Assembly (NCBI GenBank): GCA_019218445.1
Contig: JAHUUM010000001.1
Coordinates: forward strand, 62,001-126,000
Direction: 5' to 3'
Length of the DNA: 64,000 nt
Origin: Weeksellaceae bacterium TAE3-ERU29
Lineage (GTDB): Bacteria; Bacteroidota; Bacteroidia; Flavobacteriales; Weeksellaceae
Every line of letters begins with the position of its first letter. Within the stretch, counting starts at the first letter, position 1. Position numbers and translations under genes: made by a program. Below, in pieces: positions 56,131-64,000 of the stretch. The notes under the pieces were generated by a model. That model made no database searches. It was not told the DNA's origin and worked only from the letters and a program-made list of their open reading frames with translations.

Positions 56131-58692
56131 TTATTGAACCAATATATTTGCTTTTAATAACTTCACATTATTATCTACATTACATTCTATCACTATTATG
56201 TATTTACCTGCCGGCAATTGATTCCTATTAATTTTTAACTTATTCTCTCCTTTTTGAATATTTAATCTATTATTAAATATCAGCTTACCAGAAGAATCGA
56301 ATAATTTCCAATTTCCGACGCCCTCTCCGGCTGTGTTAAATAATACAGTTGCCGTATGAGAGAAAGGATTAGGATAAACCTTAATTGTTCCTGTACTTTG
56401 CTCCTGTTCTATAATCTTAGGTTTTTCTATCTTATCGGCAATTACTTTCCAAGACATTTCTTTTGCTTTGGCATTAGATAATACAGCGGTTTCTACTAAA
56501 GGAATATCTGTACTATAATCAGCAATTTTAGTTTTAGAAGAAATTCCTTTATCAAAAGTATAAGCTAATACACTTACTTTTTTTCCTAAATCTTTAATTA
56601 CTACTTGATATCCTTCTTTACTCAACAGCTCTTGTATTTGTTCTGCCTTAATTCCGGAAAGTCTTAGCTCAAATGAGGCTACTGCTTCTTTCAAAGGTTC
56701 TATATAAATACCATCTTTTGCTAAGTGTATATTGACTTTAGAATCTTCCCCTACTCTTCTTCTTGATGTATTACCGGCATTTCCGTTTGTATGTTCTGTT
56801 GCTTGTATTACTGTTACTAATTTTACAATATCTAAAACATTAATAGAAGAATCATTATTTTGGTTTGCGGTAGCTTTATTAAAATATTCTATATCTTGTT
56901 CTCCCAGTATATAATTAATTTGTGTCTGTAAATCTAATACGTTTACATCTCCATCTATATTTACATCTCCATTTATATAAGTAAGAACAAAGTTTAGTTT
57001 ACTATCTTTAGCCGCTCCGGAAGTTTGAATAAATTGTATTCTCTCATTTTGTTGGAAATTCCAAACAGGCATTACTTCTTTTAGCTTAATACCGGAAACA
57101 GGAACTTCTTTTGATTGAGAATAAGATGAACCTATCTTCAGTTTATACTGTTGAGGGGTATAATTCTTATAATCCACGTTATAATGGTGAATATTAGTGA
57201 ATTGAATATTACTACTTGACAATTCTACTTCTCCAAAATCATTTTCTTGTTGTTGAAACTTAACATTTAAGTCTTCAGGGACTTCTCCCTCTAAACGATT
57301 TACATGATTATGTTGAACATCAAATATTTGCAACTCAGGTAATCTGTTAAGTATATCCGGAATATAACCTACCAAATTATTATTAGCCAGTTCTATTTTA
57401 GTTACATGCCCGTTTTCTACCTTTACACCATACCAAGGGAAATAATGCAACTCATTTTTAAAGATATCCCATGTATTCACCCAGTTTGCTCCATTTGTAG
57501 CTGTGTACAATTCTTTTAAAGCTTCATATTCACTTTCCGGTACAGCAGGCGTATGTATTATATCTCCATCATACTGAGTCTCCATACTATAAACCGGTGA
57601 CCAATTACCAAGTTTATCTTGATATCTTACATTAATTGTATGTATTAGATAATTTCTATTACTTAAATCAAAAGTATGGTCATCTAAATATTCACTTTCC
57701 TCAGCAGAAATGTCTTTCACTATTTTATGATTAAAGAAATCATTGAACCAGTATTCTGCTTTTACAATACGATTTTCCTCTATAGGCTTATTGGTTTCTT
57801 CTAAGTTTTTAGTAATAACAGGACTCCATGCTCCGGCTTTACTTTGGAATCTATAGCTTATCTTTCTTTTTCCCGGTTGCCATGGGAGAGACTCTATTAT
57901 TTCTCCTGTTTGGGTATCTAATACTATACTCTGTTTAGAGGTAATGTCATCATCATACCAATACTCTAACAATGTAATTTTATTATCTATATTTGAGTAT
58001 TGTTCCAAATTTTTACTAATTACATAACTATATATTCCTGCGTCATTTAAAAAGCGATAACTTACTTTTTTATAATTCACATTCCAAGGAATAGAAATAT
58101 CTACATTATCATTTTCCGGAGTTATTTCTATCCTCTGCAATTCATTTACAGCATCATTATACCAATACTCCAAGGCTACTATTTTATTTTTAATATGAGC
58201 AAACTCTTTAAAACTCTTAGAAAATATAGGTGTAATATAATTATACTTAGACTTAAATCTGTAATAGATTCTCCTATCGGTAGTATAATCCCAAGGGACA
58301 GCTATCTCCTTTTGCTCTACTACAGAGTTTCCGTCATATACAGTCTCCATAGGTTGCGTAACCTTTTGGTCTTCTTTCCCTTTATACCAGTACTCTATAC
58401 TTATAGGCAAACGCTCATCATCTTTTTTACCCCTTACCGGTCTGGATAGTATAGGGGAATATTCTCCTGCAGCATTTTTAAACTGCAAGTGCACCATTTG
58501 ATCTATATAATGCTCGCCATCATCCGGAAAATCTATAGAAAGCTCTACTTCCCCTTCTGCGTTAAGCGTAACATCTACAGTGGTTCTATGGGCAAAATCA
58601 TCGCCCAACCAGTAGGTGCAACTCGTTATAGGCTCTTGTGCTTGTGCCGAAAGACAAAGCATAAAAACCAAAAATGAAAAAAAACATCTCAT
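56131..58692 (-). CDS. Secreted repeat protein with LRR, dockerin-like pair and T9SS sorting domain (853 aa)
   Basis: The signal peptide ends at AQAQ. Residues ~20-380 contain about five repeats of ~60 residues marked by EYWY(N/D)D, LPW and ISYRFQSKAGAWSPV. A leucine-rich stretch (~385-480) opens with ALKELYTATNGANWVNTW. Dockerin-like calcium loops are at ~570-620: GDVNIDGDVNVLDLQTQINY and NNDSSINVLDIVKLV. A further beta domain follows (~645-745). The last ~85 residues (IKVYPNPFSHTATVLF, LPAGKYIIVIE) are a type-A T9SS C-terminal sorting domain, so it is exported through type IX secretion. It is 3 nt downstream of the beta-helix gene. Confidence 0.8.
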   Translation of the reverse strand: MRCFFSFLVFMLCLSAQAQEPITSCTYWLGDDFAHRTTVDVTLNAEGEVELSIDFPDDGEHYIDQMVHLQFKNAAGEYSPILSRPVRGKKDDERLPISIEYWYKGKEDQKVTQPMETVYDGNSVVEQKEIAVPWDYTTDRRIYYRFKSKYNYITPIFSKSFKEFAHIKNKIVALEYWYNDAVNELQRIEITPENDNVDISIPWNVNYKKVSYRFLNDAGIYSYVISKNLEQYSNIDNKITLLEYWYDDDITSKQSIVLDTQTGEIIESLPWQPGKRKISYRFQSKAGAWSPVITKNLEETNKPIEENRIVKAEYWFNDFFNHKIVKDISAEESEYLDDHTFDLSNRNYLIHTINVRYQDKLGNWSPVYSMETQYDGDIIHTPAVPESEYEALKELYTATNGANWVNTWDIFKNELHYFPWYGVKVENGHVTKIELANNNLVGYIPDILNRLPELQIFDVQHNHVNRLEGEVPEDLNVKFQQQENDFGEVELSSSNIQFTNIHHYNVDYKNYTPQQYKLKIGSSYSQSKEVPVSGIKLKEVMPVWNFQQNERIQFIQTSGAAKDSKLNFVLTYINGDVNIDGDVNVLDLQTQINYILGEQDIEYFNKATANQNNDSSINVLDIVKLVTVIQATEHTNGNAGNTSRRRVGEDSKVNIHLAKDGIYIEPLKEAVASFELRLSGIKAEQIQELLSKEGYQVVIKDLGKKVSVLAYTFDKGISSKTKIADYSTDIPLVETAVLSNAKAKEMSWKVIADKIEKPKIIEQEQSTGTIKVYPNPFSHTATVLFNTAGEGVGNWKLFDSSGKLIFNNRLNIQKGENKLKINRNQLPAGKYIIVIECNVDNNVKLLKANILVQ

Positions 58693-58695
58693 ATT

Positions 58696-59655
58696 TTAAC
58701 GTGTTTGTGGTATTACACGTACTTTTATTTTAAACTGCTCATTTTGCACATCTAAGTAACTATTATCTTCTTTTACCATAGGTGCAAATGGGTGAGCATT
58801 CTCCTTCCAAGGGTAGTCTCCGTTGTAAATACCCATTTTTGAAATATCTGCTCCGCTGATACTTGCATCCTCTGCAAAATGATAATCTTGCGTATAAGCA
58901 GGTGTATCTGACGTTACATTTTTAAAAAGAGCTTTAAATTTATTCCAATCATTTGTGAAATGAGTATTTACCAATGTACAGTTATTTAAATTGTAGGTAT
59001 GAACTCCTATACTATTTTCTATGATTGTATTACTCATAGAATAATAAGAAGGATATGTTGCTGAATAATTCCATCCTCCTGAATAATAAGCATTAACAGA
59101 AGAACCTGTACAATTTTTTATTAAACTGTTATCTATATTATTAAAGAATCTTGCTACAGAGTTATATACATAAGAATTTTTAAAATACTCTAAACGGTTT
59201 TTTACCATTACTTCTATAAAAGTATTGTTTTTGGCATAACCATTCTCACCATATCCTTTAATATTATTTGCCAATATTCTTTTCATGGTAACATCATGGG
59301 CTTTACCTTCCGTAAATTCTATATTATGAAACTCTGCTCCCTCTAAAATACTTCCGGAGGCGGCTTCTGTAATTTTAAGTGTTTTACCATCCGTGTTTAT
59401 ACGGGTAACACTGGTGGCTTTTTCTACGTTAGGATTATAACCGGTACCTATAATGTGTACAGGCTTGTCTAAGGTTTCTAACTCATATATACCATCCGGC
59501 ATATAGATAACATCATTTGCTTTCGCAAGATTTACCGCTTCTTGCAAAGTGGTTGCAATGGCATCTGTTTGCGGTCCTTTAATGGCAATTACACGGTTTT
59601 GTGCAAAAATAGCTAATGCACAAAATAAGACTAAAAAAGTAAATGTTTTTTTCAT
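58696..59655 (-). CDS. Secreted right-handed beta-helix protein (pectate-lyase-like fold, 319 aa)
   Basis: The signal peptide ends at IFAQ. The start of the mature chain (ATTLQEAVNLAKANDVIYMPDGIYEL in the sequence order, first ~65 residues) is the usual opening of pectin-lyase-fold proteins, and Asn/Gly-rich rungs follow (ANNIKGYGENGYAKNN, DNSLIKNCTGSSVNAY). I do not see a complete catalytic set of any named lyase family, so enzymatic activity is open. First gene of the four-gene surface operon, directly after the LytTR-type promoter at 59.7 kb. A role in binding or degrading polysaccharide is inferred from fold and context. Confidence 0.72.
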   Translation of the reverse strand: MKKTFTFLVLFCALAIFAQNRVIAIKGPQTDAIATTLQEAVNLAKANDVIYMPDGIYELETLDKPVHIIGTGYNPNVEKATSVTRINTDGKTLKITEAASGSILEGAEFHNIEFTEGKAHDVTMKRILANNIKGYGENGYAKNNTFIEVMVKNRLEYFKNSYVYNSVARFFNNIDNSLIKNCTGSSVNAYYSGGWNYSATYPSYYSMSNTIIENSIGVHTYNLNNCTLVNTHFTNDWNKFKALFKNVTSDTPAYTQDYHFAEDASISGADISKMGIYNGDYPWKENAHPFAPMVKEDNSYLDVQNEQFKIKVRVIPQTR

Positions 59656-59707
59656 TTTTATGAGTTTTTAAAATTATTATTTAATGTTTAATGCGTTGTT
59701 TAAGAGC

Positions 59708-59738
59708 CAAATTTAACGTTAACAATCCTTTCACACAA
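59708..59738 (-). promoter_or_regulatory. Promoter of the four-gene surface operon
   Basis: On the minus strand TTG (plus 59736-59738), 20 nt, TAAATTTG (plus 59708-59715): a complete Bacteroidota promoter. Direct repeats end 8 nt upstream of its TTG. Confidence 0.75.
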
Positions 59739-59746
59739 TAGACATT

Positions 59747-59777
59747 ACACGAAACCCTCAAAATTTGACACGAAACC
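59747..59777. promoter_or_regulatory. Direct-repeat operator, probable LytTR binding site
   Basis: ACACGAAACC occurs at 59747-59756 and 59768-59777, a perfect 10-bp direct repeat with a 21-bp period (two helical turns). LytTR regulators bind paired direct repeats at this spacing. It lies in the 167-bp gap between the surface operon and the LytS/LytTR genes, immediately upstream of both promoters. Confidence 0.7.
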
Positions 59778-59801
59778 GATTTCTATTTAAAAAATGTTAA
59801 T

Positions 59802-59809
59802 TACCTTTG
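59802..59809 (+). promoter_or_regulatory. Candidate -7 box of the sensor kinase gene
   Basis: TACCTTTG, perfect match to TAnnTTTG, 13 nt before the ATG at 59823. Confidence 0.55.
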
Positions 59810-59822
59810 ATTCTATAATATT

Positions 59823-62765
59823 ATGAGGCTTTTAACTGTTTTTATAGGATTTTGTTACGGTATTATTCTACAAGCTCAAGTAGAATACAGTAATACTTAT
59901 GTTTATCCTCTGCCTCAAGATAACGACAATGCTTTTAATATATATTTATTAAAGAGCTATGATAATATTTATACCATTCCCTATACCGGAGGTATGTATA
60001 AAATCGATAATCAAAATGAAAAAATATTTTGCTCTAAAGATTTAAATATGCGTAGAAGCATTAAAAGTATAAATAAAGATGATTCTACTTTTGAGATTCT
60101 AATTAATAAAAAATCTTTAGTATATAAAAAGGACTCTATAACAAAAGTTTTAAATATCCCCGATGATATTAACATTCATAATAATGTTGTTTATGACGAT
60201 AATCTCTATTTTCTCTCTATTAAAAATGATAAACTCTATGTTTATAACGGGCTTAATATTAAACTTGTAAAAAATTTAAACACAAATTATTCTTATTCTT
60301 TTTGTAAGATAAATGAAAGTAGCTTTTTGGTAAAAAATAAAGGTGATAAAGTCTATTTAATAGAGTTGGATAACTTCAAAATTAAAAAAGAATTTTCTTT
60401 AAAGAATTTCTATAGTCTTTGGTACTTTTCTGACTCTTCAATTATTTATATTAATAATAATAAAGATTTTATCAAAAAACATAATAATGGAGAATATAAA
60501 TTTATCGGAAAAGAAGATAATGCACAAATCTATAATCAATGGGCTTTACGACGAATAAATTCTAAAACCATAAAAATAACAAATATAGAAACAGAGAGAG
60601 ATTATTTTATAGACACCGATTCTTATATTTTTAATTTTATAGTAGATGAAAAGAATAAAGCAGTTTATCTCGGCACAGGGCAGAGACCTATGAAGTCTTT
60701 TTTGTACATTAATAAAATACCTAATACATTTGATAATGTGACTTCTAACTCTTGTTTTACACTGGCAGAAGATAACAAAGGAAACATTTGGGCAGGAAGT
60801 TACAACAAATATTTATCAGTCATTAAGAAAGATACCATCGTTTCTAAACAAGTATCTAATTTAAAATTTTTAATTGGAAGTATTAGTCTTGGCGATACAA
60901 TTTATTTTACTACCGAAGGCGACACTGAGGGAGGAATTTGGGGAATGACTTCAGAAAGTAAACCATTTTTAGTAAAAGATAATAGCAAAAAAAGAGTACA
61001 AGGATTTTATTTATTTAAATCTTCTAAAAATAAAATCTATTACGGAACTTCAAAAAGAGGCCTATGGGAAATAGATGAAAAAGATTTAAAATCAAATAAC
61101 GGAAAATGGAGTATCATAGATGAAAATCAAACAGATAAATTAGTAAATATATTAACAATTACAGAAGATAAGTATGGTAGAATATACTTTGCCGGTACTT
61201 TAGGAATAGGTATTTATAAGGATAATAAAACAAAATATTTTTTAGCAAAAGATAGTGTTTTGCCTAAACCTATCTGTTCTTTGACAGATTCTTATGGTAC
61301 AGTTTGGTTTGGAGGAAAAGGAGGAGTATATTATATTACCCCGAATGATAAGGAAATTGAGTCAATTGATTTAAAAAAATTAAATCACCCTTTTCTAAAT
61401 CATAAAGATACTTTTACAACTGCACTTAGCATCAATCAGAATTATCTTATTGTTGCAAATCAGAATAGAATGTTAGCTTTAGATTTAAAAAAGTTTCATG
61501 AGTCTAAAGAAATTAATATAAAATATTTAACTTCTCAAGAAACTAATTTCACCTCTACAACAGAACAAAATACTACTTTAACAGCAAAAGACGGGAGTGT
61601 TTGGTTTTCTACTTTAGATATGATTTATCGGTGGGATTTTAATACATGGCTTAAACTGCCTAAACCTAAAATAAAACCTAAGCTTCAATTAATAACTAAG
61701 GATAATAATATTGAGCTTATTAAAGCTAAAAAAACACGATTATCTTCATTTGACAATACATTTAAAATAACTCTTAATTATAGTACGCCGGATAAGTTGC
61801 CCAGATATATACAGTATGCTTTCCAAAACAAAAACGACTCTATAGAATGGAGTGAAATAAATACTAAATCTGAATTTAATTTTCAAAATTTAAAAGCAGG
61901 GGATTATACATTTCATTTAAAAATATTTGAATTAAACGGCTCTACAAGTTATTATAAATACTTTATAGTAATCCCAAAATTTCTGCATGAGCTTTGGTAT
62001 TTTTGGTTAATTGTAGGAGCTGTCATTATAACTATTGTAAGCTATATAATATATACTCATCAAAATGCAAAAACAAAATTAGCTAATTGGGAACTGGAAA
62101 AAGAAAAAGTAAATAAACAACTATCCCAACTTCAGTTAACTTCTATCAGCAATCAATTCAGACCACACTTTCTATTAAATACATTCAATTCTCTTGGGGC
62201 ATATTTAGAAAGTGGATCTTATGAAGAAACTGTTTTAGATACAATGGGGAAGAGTATAAATATTCTTTTTTCAACCGCTAAGAAAGAAAAAAACTATCAT
62301 TCTTTAAAAAAGGAATGGCAATTAGTAAAAAATCTTATCAAAATTTATCAGTTAGTTTATATAAAAGACTTAAAAACTAAAGTTCCTTCCAAAAAACAAA
62401 TAAAATTAATAGAAGATCTCAATATTCCTTTTGGGATATTACAGATACCCATAGAAAATGCTTTATTACATGGATTACATAATAAACCAACCCCACCTTA
62501 TTTATTAAAAGTTTTATTAGAGAATAACGAATCAGAAATAATCTTTAGAATTATTGACAATGGAGTAGGAATTCAAAAAGCCGGTACATTATCTAACGTT
62601 CGTAAAAATGGAACCGGTTTAAAAAATTTAAATAAAATTATTGCTGTATTTAATCAATATAACTATAATAAAATAATTTTTGCTTTTATAGAAAATCCTC
62701 AAAAAGAAGGTACTGAAATTAAAATTATAATCCCTAAAAACTTTAATTATGAAATCAATAGTTAG
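59823..62765 (+). CDS. LytS-type sensor histidine kinase with beta-propeller/Y_Y_Y sensor domain (980 aa)
   Basis: The signal peptide or first helix is MRLLTVFIGFCYGIILQAQ. A periplasmic two-part propeller of Reg_prop-like blades (for example NIWAGSYNKYL, VWFGGKGGVYY, VWFSTLDMIYRW) covers ~20-620, then a Y_Y_Y domain (~625-715: FKITLNYSTPDKLPRYIQYA...FQNLKAGDYTFHL). One membrane helix (~720-745), a coiled coil, and the His kinase domain with His782 in FRPHFLLNTFNS, N-box IPIENALLHG, G-boxes IIDNGVGI and GTGLKNL. The sensor reads an external signal, by analogy polysaccharide, and phosphorylates the LytTR regulator whose gene overlaps it by 17 nt. Confidence 0.88.
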   Translation: MRLLTVFIGFCYGIILQAQVEYSNTYVYPLPQDNDNAFNIYLLKSYDNIYTIPYTGGMYKIDNQNEKIFCSKDLNMRRSIKSINKDDSTFEILINKKSLVYKKDSITKVLNIPDDINIHNNVVYDDNLYFLSIKNDKLYVYNGLNIKLVKNLNTNYSYSFCKINESSFLVKNKGDKVYLIELDNFKIKKEFSLKNFYSLWYFSDSSIIYINNNKDFIKKHNNGEYKFIGKEDNAQIYNQWALRRINSKTIKITNIETERDYFIDTDSYIFNFIVDEKNKAVYLGTGQRPMKSFLYINKIPNTFDNVTSNSCFTLAEDNKGNIWAGSYNKYLSVIKKDTIVSKQVSNLKFLIGSISLGDTIYFTTEGDTEGGIWGMTSESKPFLVKDNSKKRVQGFYLFKSSKNKIYYGTSKRGLWEIDEKDLKSNNGKWSIIDENQTDKLVNILTITEDKYGRIYFAGTLGIGIYKDNKTKYFLAKDSVLPKPICSLTDSYGTVWFGGKGGVYYITPNDKEIESIDLKKLNHPFLNHKDTFTTALSINQNYLIVANQNRMLALDLKKFHESKEINIKYLTSQETNFTSTTEQNTTLTAKDGSVWFSTLDMIYRWDFNTWLKLPKPKIKPKLQLITKDNNIELIKAKKTRLSSFDNTFKITLNYSTPDKLPRYIQYAFQNKNDSIEWSEINTKSEFNFQNLKAGDYTFHLKIFELNGSTSYYKYFIVIPKFLHELWYFWLIVGAVIITIVSYIIYTHQNAKTKLANWELEKEKVNKQLSQLQLTSISNQFRPHFLLNTFNSLGAYLESGSYEETVLDTMGKSINILFSTAKKEKNYHSLKKEWQLVKNLIKIYQLVYIKDLKTKVPSKKQIKLIEDLNIPFGILQIPIENALLHGLHNKPTPPYLLKVLLENNESEIIFRIIDNGVGIQKAGTLSNVRKNGTGLKNLNKIIAVFNQYNYNKIIFAFIENPQKEGTEIKIIIPKNFNYEINS

Positions 62766-63504
62766 AAATTATACTTATTGTGTTATTGAAGATGTAGAAG
62801 ACGTAATTATTGGCATCTTGAATAGAATGAAAAAATATAAAAATTGGAAAAGCATAGGAGAAAGTAGAGAAATAAAGTCTGCTTTAAACTTAGTTAAAGA
62901 GCATCATCCAGACTTAATTTTTATGGATTGGAGTTTAAAAGGGGGAAGTACTTACGAAATATTGGAGTATATAAAAAAGAATAAATATTATGCTCCTTAT
63001 ATTATCTTCTTTACTGCTTTTCAGAAAGATGAACCCACTATTCCGGAAATAGTACACAATAAGTATAAAGTAGATAAATATCTTCTAAAACCCATTTGGA
63101 GAAAGTTTAGTGGAAATCTCGAACAATATTTAAAAGAAGCTTCTTCTAAAAGCTCATGTAATACTTACCTTGAAATAACTGATGTAAATAAAAATATATA
63201 TAAAATTAATACCTCTCATATAACTTCTGTTTCTCTTTATGATCAGAAAAAAAGAACTAAAACTATCCGCTTATTGTCAGGAGAAGAAATAATTGTGAAA
63301 AACACATTCCAAGAAATTGAAGAAATACTTATAAAGAGGAATATAGACTTTATTTATACACATAAAAGATACTCAATCGTGATAAAAAATAATATAGAAA
63401 AATTTGAAGAAGGATATGTGTTTTTCTATGAAAACAAAAGTCCGAAAGTAGAAGTTTGCAAGGAAAATATTAAAAATGTTACAAATTGGCTAATAAACAC
63501 TTAA
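62749..63504 (+). CDS. LytTR-family response regulator (251 aa)
   Basis: The receiver domain (~10-130) has the acidic pair in VIEDVED, the phosphoacceptor Asp60 in DLIFMDWSLKGG, and Lys in DKYLLKPIW. The LytTR DNA-binding domain covers ~150-245 (YLEITDVNKNIYKINTS, then FIYTHKRYSIVIKNNIEKFE). It is encoded with its kinase, overlapping by 17 nt. The perfect 21-bp-spaced direct repeat upstream of the kinase and of the surface operon is its likely operator. It ends 53 nt before a terminator of the same sequence as at 48134. Confident. Confidence 0.9.
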   Translation: MKSIVRNYTYCVIEDVEDVIIGILNRMKKYKNWKSIGESREIKSALNLVKEHHPDLIFMDWSLKGGSTYEILEYIKKNKYYAPYIIFFTAFQKDEPTIPEIVHNKYKVDKYLLKPIWRKFSGNLEQYLKEASSKSSCNTYLEITDVNKNIYKINTSHITSVSLYDQKKRTKTIRLLSGEEIIVKNTFQEIEEILIKRNIDFIYTHKRYSIVIKNNIEKFEEGYVFFYENKSPKVEVCKENIKNVTNWLINT

Positions 63505-63557
63505 ACACAAATTAAAAACTGTATTTATATTTGACTATTATATGTTTTATTTAAAAA

Positions 63558-63596
63558 AACGGGTTAAAGAAATAAAATTCTTTAACCCGTTTTTTT
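63558..63596. terminator. Terminator after the response regulator
   Basis: AACGGGTTAAAGAA / TTCTTTAACCCGTT with T7. Nearly the same sequence, including the trailing ATCAATATT, as the hairpin at 48134. Confidence 0.85.
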
Positions 63597-63618
63597 ATCA
63601 ATATTATTTTCTAAATCA

Positions 63619-64000
63619 TTAAAAAATATAACCAAATCCTAATCTCCCAACGGAATTAGTAAGTTTATTTTCTCCGCTTAAATCTAAATCTTTCACTTCT
63701 TGGTTAGAAGTATTCAATATATTTAAGAAATTCTTATTCCAGCGAAGCTCTACAAAAAATGATTTGCCATGAGGTTTAAAGTAATAAGCTGCTCCTAAAT
63801 TTATTCCTAAATCAAAAGAATTGAAAGCCTCTTTATTAATTTCCATTCGGTCTTTTTTTATCACAGAGTTACTCATTCTATAAGTAAATTCAGGTCCTGC
63901 CGCAATCTCAAATTCCGGAGCAAATACTCTTAATTTTACTAAAACAGGCATACTTATATTATTTGTATTCAAGTAAATTGTTGTTTCTTTATTATCTCCT
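63619..64000 (-). CDS. Outer-membrane beta-barrel protein, PorT-like, C-terminal part (cut by window edge)
   Basis: The frame is open through base 64000 and codes for ~127 visible residues, so the true start lies beyond the window; a TTG at 63972 is not needed. Strands alternate with turns typical of an 8-stranded barrel: ETTIYLNTNNISMPVLVKLRVF, AAGPEFTYRMSN, SFDLGINLGAAYYFK, SFFVELRWNKN, and a last strand LGFGYIF ending in an aromatic, as required for barrel assembly. Family members in Bacteroidota include PorT and other OMP_b-brl_2 proteins. Role unknown. Confidence 0.65.
   Translation of the reverse strand, partial: GDNKETTIYLNTNNISMPVLVKLRVFAPEFEIAAGPEFTYRMSNSVIKKDRMEINKEAFNSFDLGINLGAAYYFKPHGKSFFVELRWNKNFLNILNTSNQEVKDLDLSGENKLTNSVGRLGFGYIF

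Noticed and set aside
63619-63972. Start of the last gene at TTG 63972
   Set aside because: The frame stays open to the window edge and the upstream residues continue the barrel-strand pattern.

Overview
The window is about 64 kb of AT-rich DNA from a member of the Bacteroidota, most likely class Flavobacteriia (Flavobacteriaceae/Weeksellaceae-like; I cannot fix the genus). The evidence is a 288-aa short primary sigma factor, frequent TAnnTTTG -7 promoter boxes with almost no Shine-Dalgarno sequences, a T9SS C-terminal sorting domain, LytS/LytTR signalling with a Reg_prop/Y_Y_Y-type sensor, and flavobacterial gene neighbourhoods (menE-menC, serA-serC-ferredoxin-acyl-CoA reductase). I saw no rRNA, tRNA or CRISPR array.

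Layout. (1) 1-8.0 kb, minus strand: surface locus 1. A ~470-nt leader is followed by three secreted fibre-like proteins and a tandem pair of PL8 polysaccharide lyases, the second cut by the window edge. (2) 8.1-20.6 kb: housekeeping genes (trmB, upp, an O-methyltransferase, NlpC/P60 hydrolase, rpoD, korB, M13 peptidase, rhodanese, EamA and SulP transporters, metE). (3) 20.8-26.8 kb, plus strand: surface locus 2, a paralogue of locus 1 with the same leader and the same order of the first three genes, but FISUMP-type C-termini. Mosaics of dispersed repeats lie on both sides, and one of them splits the leader from its genes. (4) 26.8-40.3 kb: menE/menC, serA/serC, ferredoxin, acyl-CoA reductase, dnaN, pheT, a META lipoprotein, a zinc metallopeptidase and uvrA. 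(5) 40.3-41.8 kb: a decayed island bracketed by a duplicated uvrA promoter region. (6) 42-48.1 kb: ABC transporter pair, a secreted HEEGH protein, lnt, pssA and a DnaQ-like exonuclease. (7) 48.2-63.5 kb: a four-gene surface operon (beta-helix protein, dockerin/T9SS protein, 2429-aa cohesin/CARDB protein, small secreted protein) divergent from its probable LytS/LytTR sensor-regulator pair. The last gene is an edge-truncated outer-membrane barrel.

The most unusual feature is the leader shared by loci 1 and 2. Each copy carries a Bacteroidota-type promoter, an identical A/T-rich block, a long CA dinucleotide tract (16 and 22 units), and two terminator-like hairpins before the first gene. The stem of the first hairpin shows four compensatory base-pair changes between the copies, which is direct evidence that it acts as RNA. 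The loop of the second carries GUGUGUGU, complementary to the CA tract. I infer a slippage-tunable (phase-variable) attenuator controlling two surface-fibre operons. The second notable system is the 59.7-kb divergent promoter, where a perfect 10-bp direct repeat with 21-bp spacing sits just upstream of a TTG-N20-TAAATTTG promoter. This is the geometry of LytTR regulator binding, and a LytTR regulator is encoded next door.
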